A stretch of DNA of 7,596 nt. It comes from Candidatus Woesearchaeota archaeon (GTDB taxonomy: Archaea > Nanobdellota > Nanobdellia > SCGC-AAA011-G17 > GW2011-AR18). A program made the translations under genes and the position numbers. Positions 1 through 4,404 of the stretch are shown here, piece after piece. How positions within the stretch are numbered: position 1 is the first letter of the stretch; the number at the start of each line of letters is the position of its first letter. Below the pieces are notes generated by a model. That model saw nothing but the letters and a program-made list of their open reading frames with translations, was not told the origin of the DNA and made no database searches. The stretch lies in NCBI GenBank assembly GCA_018303515.1, contig JAGVXZ010000039.1, positions 1 through 7,596 of the forward strand, in the 5' to 3' direction.

Positions 1-214
1 ATTTTTAGAAAAATCTAAAAAAGAATTTAAAGGTATTATTGAATATACTGATTTACCTCTTGTTTCTTCTGATATTGTAGGTAATCCTCATTCTGCAATC
101 GTTGATTCTTTACTTACGAGGGTTTTAGAGAAAAGATTAGTTCATATCTTTGCGTGGTATGATAATGAATTTGGGTATGTAAGTAGATTAAAAGATGTAT
201 GTAAAATACTATGA
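1..214 (+). CDS. gapA: Glyceraldehyde-3-phosphate dehydrogenase, class I, C-terminal end (partial)
   Basis: The reading frame enters at base 2 and gives about 70 C-terminal residues ending in TGA at 212-214; the 5' part lies outside the window. Two blocks identify it: LVSSDIVGNPHSAIVD, which matches the conserved SSDFxGxxxSxIxD segment of the catalytic domain, and AWYDNEFGYVSR, which matches the WYDNEWGYSxR signature near the C terminus. Both belong to the class I (bacterial/eukaryotic) GAPDH family, not to the separate archaeal class II enzyme. The enzyme reversibly oxidises and phosphorylates glyceraldehyde-3-phosphate to 1,3-bisphosphoglycerate using NAD(P) in the cytoplasm. The next gene, pgk, consumes that product, and its ATG overlaps this stop codon (ATGA). 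Cofactor preference and the catalytic Cys cannot be judged because the N-terminal part is missing. Confidence 0.93.
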   Translation, partial: FLEKSKKEFKGIIEYTDLPLVSSDIVGNPHSAIVDSLLTRVLEKRLVHIFAWYDNEFGYVSRLKDVCKIL

Positions 215-1254
215 AAATATTAATGAGAGTGGATTTGAATTGTTCTTTAGTAAATGGAAAAGTTATGAAGAGTGAAAGGATATTAGCTGTTAGAAAAATA
301 CTTAATAACTATAAAAATGATATAGTGGTTTTGTTAGCACATCAGGGGAGAAAAGGTTCTAAAGATTTTATTTCATTGAAACAACATGCTGAATTATTAA
401 AAGTTAAATTTGTTGATGATTTATTTGGTGTTAAAGCTGTAAATGTAATAAAGAAATTAAAAAAAGGGGATATTTTATTGTTAGAAAATGTTAGATTTTA
501 TGATGAGGAGTTTGATTTAAGTAAAAATAGATTTGTTTCAAATCTAGTTCCTTTGTTTGATTGTTATATTAATAATGCGTTTTCTGTTTCTCATAGAGAA
601 CAAACTTCTTTAACTTTTCAGAAATATCTAAAGGGATATAAAGGAGAATTAGTTATTAATGAAATTAAAAATTTATCTAAATTGAAAACTAAAAAAGCTG
701 TTTATGTTTTAGGTGGGGTGAAGTTGGAAGATTTGTATCCATTAATGAATTATGTTTTAAAAAATAAAAAAGGAAAAATATTATGTACGGGGATTTTAGG
801 GCCTGTGATTCAGGAGATAATGAAACATGGGTTGAAACCTAAGTTAGATGAACTGTACAGGAAATTTTCTAAGGAAATTATTTTACCTGTAGATTATGCT
901 CTTGAAATAAATGGGAAAAGAAAAAATGTTAAACTTGAAACTAAGGGGAGAGTTTTGGATATTGGGAAGGAAACAATAATCAATTTTAAAAAAATAATTG
1001 AAAGTTCTAACTGTGTTTTTTTTAAAGGCGCACCAGGAATGTATGAGAAAAAAGGATTTGAAAATGGAACAAAGGAACTATTAATTTCTTTATCTAAAGC
1101 TAAATTTAGTGTTCTTGGTGGCGGGGATAATTTAAGTGCAATCAAAAGATTTAAGTTAACTAAAAATAAATTTTCTTATGTGAGTTTATCTGGTGGTGCT
1201 ATGTTAGCTTATTTAATTGGAAAAGAATTGCCAGGATTGAGAGGTTTAAAATGA
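211..1254 (+). CDS. pgk: Phosphoglycerate kinase
   Basis: This 347-residue cytoplasmic enzyme transfers phosphate between 1,3-bisphosphoglycerate and ADP, the ATP-forming step after GAPDH. Visible PGK landmarks in order: RVDLN (residues 6-10), the shortened HxGR substrate loop HQGR (44-47), LENVRF (91-96), NAFSVSHR (122-129), GGVK (168-171), ENGT (284-287), GGGD (303-306), SGGA (327-330) and the terminal LPGL. The last third (FENGTKELL, FSVLGGGDN) resembles archaeal PGKs most. Oddities: the protein is 40-60 residues shorter than usual, with an N terminus starting only five residues before RVDLN. The normally conserved NGPxGxxE nucleotide-loop motif reads KGAPGMYE (272-279), so the Asn is replaced. 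The ATG overlaps the gapA stop and no Shine-Dalgarno is visible, so translation is probably coupled. The family call is secure; whether the altered loop changes activity is unknown. Confidence 0.95.
   Translation: MKILMRVDLNCSLVNGKVMKSERILAVRKILNNYKNDIVVLLAHQGRKGSKDFISLKQHAELLKVKFVDDLFGVKAVNVIKKLKKGDILLLENVRFYDEEFDLSKNRFVSNLVPLFDCYINNAFSVSHREQTSLTFQKYLKGYKGELVINEIKNLSKLKTKKAVYVLGGVKLEDLYPLMNYVLKNKKGKILCTGILGPVIQEIMKHGLKPKLDELYRKFSKEIILPVDYALEINGKRKNVKLETKGRVLDIGKETIINFKKIIESSNCVFFKGAPGMYEKKGFENGTKELLISLSKAKFSVLGGGDNLSAIKRFKLTKNKFSYVSLSGGAMLAYLIGKELPGLRGLK
1241..1245 (+). promoter_or_regulatory. Ribosome-binding site of rpiB
   Basis: GAGGT lies 5 bases before the rpiB ATG, inside the 3' end of pgk. 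It is complementary to the CACCUCC tail of 16S rRNA. It supports the ATG at 1251 and reinitiation at the ATGA overlap. Confidence 0.6.
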
Positions 1255-1682
1255 AAGTGGTGATAGGATCTGACCATGCTGGATTTGGATTAAAAGAGAA
1301 GTTAAAAATATTTTTATTAAGAAAGGGAGTTAAAGTAAAGGATTTAGGTCCTGAAATATATAATAAATCTGATGATTATGTTAATTATGCTAAAGTCATA
1401 TCAAAGGAAGTTTCAAAGAATAAAACTTTGAAGGGGATTCTTATTTGTGGAACTGGGACTGGAATGTGTATTGTTGCAAATAGATTTAAAGGTGTTAGGG
1501 CTGCAGTAGTTTTTGATAATTATTCAGCTATTATGTCACGAAGAGATAATGATGCAAATATTATTTGTTTGCGTGGAAGGAGGTTTAGTTCTTTATTAGA
1601 AAAAAGGTTACTTTGGTTGTGGTTAAACACATCGTTTAGTAATTTGTCTAGACATAAAAAGAGAATTAAAGAAGTAGGATGA
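1251..1682 (+). CDS. rpiB: Ribose-5-phosphate isomerase B (RpiB/LacAB family)
   Basis: This 143-residue protein has typical RpiB length and should interconvert ribulose-5-phosphate and ribose-5-phosphate in the non-oxidative pentose phosphate pathway. Motifs: GSDHAGFGLK (6-15), DDY (41-43), GILICGTGTGM (62-72) with the catalytic-base Cys at 66 and the GTG anion hole, ANRFKGVRAA (76-85) for phosphate binding, and the DANIICLRGRR block (101-111). Odd point: the conserved SREHNDAN segment reads SRRDNDAN (96-103), so the position matching E. coli His99, assigned to sugar-ring opening, is Asp. The related LacA/LacB galactose-6-phosphate isomerases share the fold, but the rpe and transketolase neighbours favour RpiB. 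Its ATG overlaps the pgk TGA, and its own TGA overlaps the rpe ATG. The RpiB type is the usual bacterial isomerase; most archaea use RpiA, so transfer is plausible. Confidence 0.92.
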   Translation: MKVVIGSDHAGFGLKEKLKIFLLRKGVKVKDLGPEIYNKSDDYVNYAKVISKEVSKNKTLKGILICGTGTGMCIVANRFKGVRAAVVFDNYSAIMSRRDNDANIICLRGRRFSSLLEKRLLWLWLNTSFSNLSRHKKRIKEVG

Positions 1683-2338
1683 AAAAAAGAATACAAATTG
1701 TTCCAGCAATACTTACTAAGACAAAAGAAGATTTAGTTGATACACTGAAAATGTTAGAGCCTTATGTTGAGAGAGCTCAGATTGATATAATTGATGGATT
1801 GTTTGCAAATAATAGAACCAATGATGATCTTTCAAGAATTAAGACTAAGTTGAAACTGGAAGTACATTTGATGGTAGTTGATCCGTTGAGATATATTGAA
1901 AAATATAAGAATGTTGCGTGGATGATTACTTTGCATTATGAAAGTTTTGAAGAGGAAGAAGATTTATTAAAAGCGATTTCTTTAGTAAAGAAATATAAAA
2001 TGAAAGTTGGATTAGCAGTAGGTCCGTTGACAAGTATATATAGAATTCAGGATTTTGTAAAAAAAGTGGATCAAATTTTAATAATGAGTGTGAGGCCTGG
2101 ATTTGGTGGACAAAATTTTATTGACACTACTTTTGGAAGAGTAAGTACAATAAGAGCTTTAAATCCAAACATTGATGTTGAAGTTGATGGTGGTGTTAGG
2201 TTATCTTTGGTAAAAGATATTATTGCTTCTGGTGCAAATATTATTGTTGCCGGGAAAGCTATAACTCATCATTATGATGTTGAGTTGGCAATTAATAATT
2301 TTAAGAGTGAAGTAAAGAAAGCTTTGGTTGAATTATAA
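1679..2338 (+). CDS. rpe: Ribulose-phosphate 3-epimerase family protein
   Basis: This 219-residue TIM-barrel protein is expected to interconvert ribulose-5-phosphate and xylulose-5-phosphate, feeding the transketolase encoded next. Family landmarks: VPAIL (8-12; usually PSIL), QIDIIDGLF (34-42; usually HxDxMDGxF) with the catalytic Asp36, VHLMV (62-66), the SVRPGFGGQ loop (137-145), VEVDGGV (167-173) with catalytic Asp170, and AGKAI (191-195) for phosphate binding. Odd points: the first metal-ligand His of the HxD motif is Gln34 and the substrate-contacting Ser of PSIL is Ala9, while the other three metal ligands (Asp36, His63, Asp170) are present. From memory, similar QID-type sequences occur in Patescibacteria and DPANN genomes, so this may be a divergent subfamily rather than a decayed gene. 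A related sugar-phosphate epimerase (such as allulose-6-phosphate) remains possible. The ATG overlaps the rpiB stop. Confidence 0.85.
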   Translation: MKKRIQIVPAILTKTKEDLVDTLKMLEPYVERAQIDIIDGLFANNRTNDDLSRIKTKLKLEVHLMVVDPLRYIEKYKNVAWMITLHYESFEEEEDLLKAISLVKKYKMKVGLAVGPLTSIYRIQDFVKKVDQILIMSVRPGFGGQNFIDTTFGRVSTIRALNPNIDVEVDGGVRLSLVKDIIASGANIIVAGKAITHHYDVELAINNFKSEVKKALVEL

Positions 2339-2339
2339 A

Positions 2340-3170
2340 ATGAAGGATATTAAAAAATTAAACCTTTTAGCAAATGATATAAGACAAGATATTATAAAAT
2401 CTTTGGTTTCTGCAGGTTCAGGACATTCTGCCGGGCCTTTAGGAATGACAGATGTATTTACTGCATTGTATTTTGAGGTTTTAAAACATGATTCTAAAAA
2501 ACCCTGGTGGGATGAGAGAGATTATTTCATTTTATCTTGTGGTCATATATGTCCTGTTTGGTATGCAACTTTGGCTAATGCAGGTTATTTTTCAAAAAGT
2601 AAATTGAGTACTTTGAGAAAATTAGGTTCTGGTTTACAAGGGCATCCACATAAAAATTCATTACCTGGTGTTGAAAATCCTGCCGGGCCTTTAGGGATGG
2701 GTTCTTCTTTAGCTTGCGGGTTGGCTTATGGTTTAAGAATGGATGGGAAAAAAAATAGAGTCTATTGTGTTGTAAGTGATGGTGAACAAGAAGAAGGAAA
2801 TACATGGGAAGCTGTAATGTGGGCTGGAAAGAATAAGTTAAATAATGTGACATTTATTATGGATAGGAATAATATTCAGATTGATGGGACTACAGAAGAT
2901 GTAATGCCATTAGAACCTTTAGCAGAAAAATATAAATCTTTTAATTGGAACGTAATTGAAATTGATGGGCACAATATTAAAATGGTTATTGATGCTTGTA
3001 ATGAAGCAAAAGCAATTAACAATAAACCTACAATGATAATTGCACATACAATTCCAGGAAAAGGCGTGAGTTTTATGGAAAATGATTATAACTGGCATGG
3101 AAAACCACCTTCAAAAGAGCAGGCTAAAATTGCAATTAAAGAATTACAACACTTGAGGAAAGATCTATGA
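2340..3170 (+). CDS. Transketolase, N-terminal (pyrophosphate-binding) subunit
   Basis: This 276-residue protein is the thiamine-diphosphate pyrophosphate-binding half of transketolase, encoded separately from its partner as in many archaea. The pair moves a two-carbon ketol unit from xylulose-5-phosphate to aldose phosphates. Motifs: GHSAGPLG (28-35), CGHICPVWYA (67-76), GHPH (101-104), GVENPAGPLGMG (110-121), the Mg/TPP motif SDGEQEEGNTWEA (147-159; usually GDGE...), DRNNIQIDG (175-183) and the PGKG...NWHGKPP region (239-257) with His253. Start choice: the frame extends to a TTG at 2328, but the ATG at 2340 sits one base after the rpe stop and matches the close spacing of the operon, so 2340 is preferred. 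No good Shine-Dalgarno is visible. The stop overlaps the ATG of the C-terminal subunit, fitting equal production of both chains. Confidence 0.93.
   Translation: MKDIKKLNLLANDIRQDIIKSLVSAGSGHSAGPLGMTDVFTALYFEVLKHDSKKPWWDERDYFILSCGHICPVWYATLANAGYFSKSKLSTLRKLGSGLQGHPHKNSLPGVENPAGPLGMGSSLACGLAYGLRMDGKKNRVYCVVSDGEQEEGNTWEAVMWAGKNKLNNVTFIMDRNNIQIDGTTEDVMPLEPLAEKYKSFNWNVIEIDGHNIKMVIDACNEAKAINNKPTMIIAHTIPGKGVSFMENDYNWHGKPPSKEQAKIAIKELQHLRKDL
3155..3158 (+). promoter_or_regulatory. Ribosome-binding site of transketolase C subunit
   Basis: GAGG lies 8 bases before the ATG at 3167, within the end of the preceding subunit gene. It supports this start and independent or coupled initiation at the ATGA junction. 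Confidence 0.5.
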
Positions 3171-4129
3171 AAAATTATTTAGTTCCGAATTTAAAAAATG
3201 TTGAATTGATATATTTTAGAGATGGATATGGAAAAGGACTTTTGGAATTAGGTGAACAAAATAAAAACGTGGTTGCTCTTTGTTGTGATTTAATTGATTC
3301 TACCAGAACAAAATGGTTTGCAGATAAATTTCCTGAAAGGTTCATAGAAGTTGGAGTTGCTGAACAAAATATGGCTGGATTAGGTGCTGGTTTAGCAATG
3401 GCTGGAAAAATTCCTTTTATTTCTTCTTATGCAATTTTTTCTCCTGGATTAAATTGGGCCCAAATAAGATTGCATATAGCTTATGGAAATACTAATGTGA
3501 AAATCATGGGTGCTCATGCTGGAATTTCTGTTGGACCAGATGGTGCTACTCATCAAGCTTTAGAAGATGTTGCTTTGACTAGGGTTTTACCAAATATGGT
3601 TGTAATCGCACCTTGTGATTATGAAGAATGTAGAAAAGCGATTATTGCAGTTGGAAAATATATTGGTCCTGCTTATGTGAGGTTTGGAAGAGAGAAAGTA
3701 CCTTTAATCACAACTTTAAAGACGCCTTTTGAAATTGGTAAGGCTGAAATATTTAGAGATGGAAGTGATGTTGCAGTTATTGCTTGTGGATCATTGGTTT
3801 ATGAAGCGCTAGTTGCTGCAGAAGAATTAGATAAAAAAGGAATTTCTGTTTGTGTAGTTAATTGTCATACTATAAAACCAATCGATAAAAAAACTTTAAT
3901 TAAAGTTGCTAAAAAGTGTAAGAAAATTGTAACTGCAGAAGAGCATCAAGTTATAGGGGGTTTAGGGAGTGCAGTTGCTGAAGTACTTTCAAGTGAATTT
4001 CCAGTTTATATTAAGATGATCGGTGTTAAAGATAGATTTGGAGAATCAGGTGAACCTAAAGAATTAATGGAGAAATATAGGTTGACTTCAAAAGAGATAA
4101 TAAAGGAAATAAACAATTTATTAAAATGA
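3167..4129 (+). CDS. Transketolase, C-terminal subunit (pyrimidine-binding plus C-terminal domains)
   Basis: This 320-residue protein is the second half of the split transketolase and supplies the pyrimidine-binding side of the thiamine-diphosphate site. The pyrimidine-binding domain covers roughly residues 10-180 and contains EVGVAEQNM (61-69), where Glu66 is the conserved residue that activates the cofactor. It also holds GISVGPDGATHQALEDVA (119-136) with substrate-contacting His129, and AYVRFGRE (169-176). The transketolase C-terminal domain follows (about 190-315) with VVNCHTIKPID (230-240) and EEHQVIGGLG (258-267). Length and motifs match archaeal and Patescibacterial split subunits. The same fold occurs in DXS and E1-beta proteins, but the adjacent partner with transketolase-specific motifs and the rpe/rpiB neighbours settle the assignment. 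ATGA overlaps occur at both ends, with the N subunit upstream and a small Cys-rich ORF downstream. Confidence 0.94.
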   Translation: MKNYLVPNLKNVELIYFRDGYGKGLLELGEQNKNVVALCCDLIDSTRTKWFADKFPERFIEVGVAEQNMAGLGAGLAMAGKIPFISSYAIFSPGLNWAQIRLHIAYGNTNVKIMGAHAGISVGPDGATHQALEDVALTRVLPNMVVIAPCDYEECRKAIIAVGKYIGPAYVRFGREKVPLITTLKTPFEIGKAEIFRDGSDVAVIACGSLVYEALVAAEELDKKGISVCVVNCHTIKPIDKKTLIKVAKKCKKIVTAEEHQVIGGLGSAVAEVLSSEFPVYIKMIGVKDRFGESGEPKELMEKYRLTSKEIIKEINNLLK

Positions 4130-4251
4130 AACAAAGTTGTATTAAGTGTGGGTATAAGATGTTACATTTACATTCCGAATGTCCTATGTGTGAAGGTTGT
4201 AGTGATTGTAATAAAAAATTGCATTCTTGTAATTGTTATGAGGGAGAATAG
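4126..4251 (+). CDS. Small Cys-rich (zinc-ribbon-like) protein, 41 residues
   Basis: The ATG overlaps the transketolase C-subunit stop (ATGA), and a 41-codon frame runs to TAG at 4249-4251. The product has eight Cys, arranged CxxC (5,8), CxxC (19,22), CxxC (25,28) and CxC (35,37), plus His14, His16 and His33. The first two pairs resemble a compact zinc ribbon; the second two could form another metal site. No signal peptide or membrane segment is present, so it should be cytoplasmic. No named family is recognised and the function is unknown. The ATGA junction repeats the pattern of the upstream genes, and the regular Cys spacing is hard to get by chance in AT-rich DNA, so it is probably a real last gene of the operon. 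Binding to transketolase, RNA or metal are all open. No clear Shine-Dalgarno precedes it. Confidence 0.72.
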   Translation: MKQSCIKCGYKMLHLHSECPMCEGCSDCNKKLHSCNCYEGE

Positions 4252-4262
4252 TTTCAGGTGTT

Positions 4263-4292
4263 AACTTAAATATTTTCTTTAAGTTTGTTTTT
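4263..4292 (+). terminator. Probable operon terminator (hairpin plus T-tract)
   Basis: AACTTAAA (4263-4270) and TTTAAGTT (4278-4285) form a perfect 8-bp stem around a 7-base loop, followed by TGTTTTT (4286-4292). It begins 12 bases after the stop of the last operon gene. The stem is almost all A/T and so weak; in archaea the T-tract itself may be the main signal. Confidence 0.5.
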
Positions 4293-4346
4293 ATGAGAGT
4301 AAAATTTTATTGTATAATCTTAAATTGGGCCTACTTAACTGTGACA

Positions 4347-4360
4347 GCAAATGTTTATAT
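4347..4360 (+). promoter_or_regulatory. Archaeal BRE/TATA promoter of the FG-GAP surface protein gene
   Basis: GCAAATG followed by TTTATAT matches the archaeal transcription factor B recognition element (purine/A-rich with an AAA core) joined to a TATA box (4354-4360). With the usual spacing of about 25 bases, transcription would start near 4382, leaving a leader of roughly 22 bases that contains the GAGGTG ribosome-binding site. There is no equally good bacterial -35/-10 pair here. The position between the operon terminator and the next gene fits a separate transcription unit. Confidence 0.6.
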
Positions 4361-4393
4361 CGTTTTTATTAAATAACTTAATTTGAAATAATT

Positions 4394-4399
4394 GAGGTG
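4394..4399 (+). promoter_or_regulatory. Ribosome-binding site deciding a TTG start
   Basis: GAGGTG is fully complementary to the CACCUC of the 16S rRNA tail and ends 5 bases before TTG at 4405. An ATG at 4401 is only one base away and encodes just three codons before TAG, so the site points to TTG as the start. Confidence 0.7.
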
Positions 4400-4404
4400 C
4401 ATGA

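Noticed and set aside
894..1145. 83-codon open frame on the - strand inside pgk
   Set aside because: It lies antisense to conserved PGK motifs, has low-complexity Ser/Leu/Phe-rich composition and matches no family; a shadow of the real gene.
2328..2339. Upstream TTG as start of the transketolase N subunit
   Set aside because: It adds only four residues and overlaps the rpe end, whereas ATG at 2340 is the stronger codon and starts at the family's usual position.
2575..2853. 92-codon open frame on the - strand inside the transketolase N subunit gene
   Set aside because: It is antisense to conserved thiamine-binding motifs, with composition that simply reflects AT-rich reverse complement.
4293..4376. 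27-codon ORF (ATG at 4293) with a hydrophobic product in the intergenic region
   Set aside because: It starts right after the T-tract of the terminator, has no ribosome-binding site and runs through the BRE/TATA promoter; likely chance.
4321..4404. Riboswitch or structured leader before the surface protein gene
   Set aside because: The predicted leader is only about 22 bases and no conserved aptamer features or long stems were seen.
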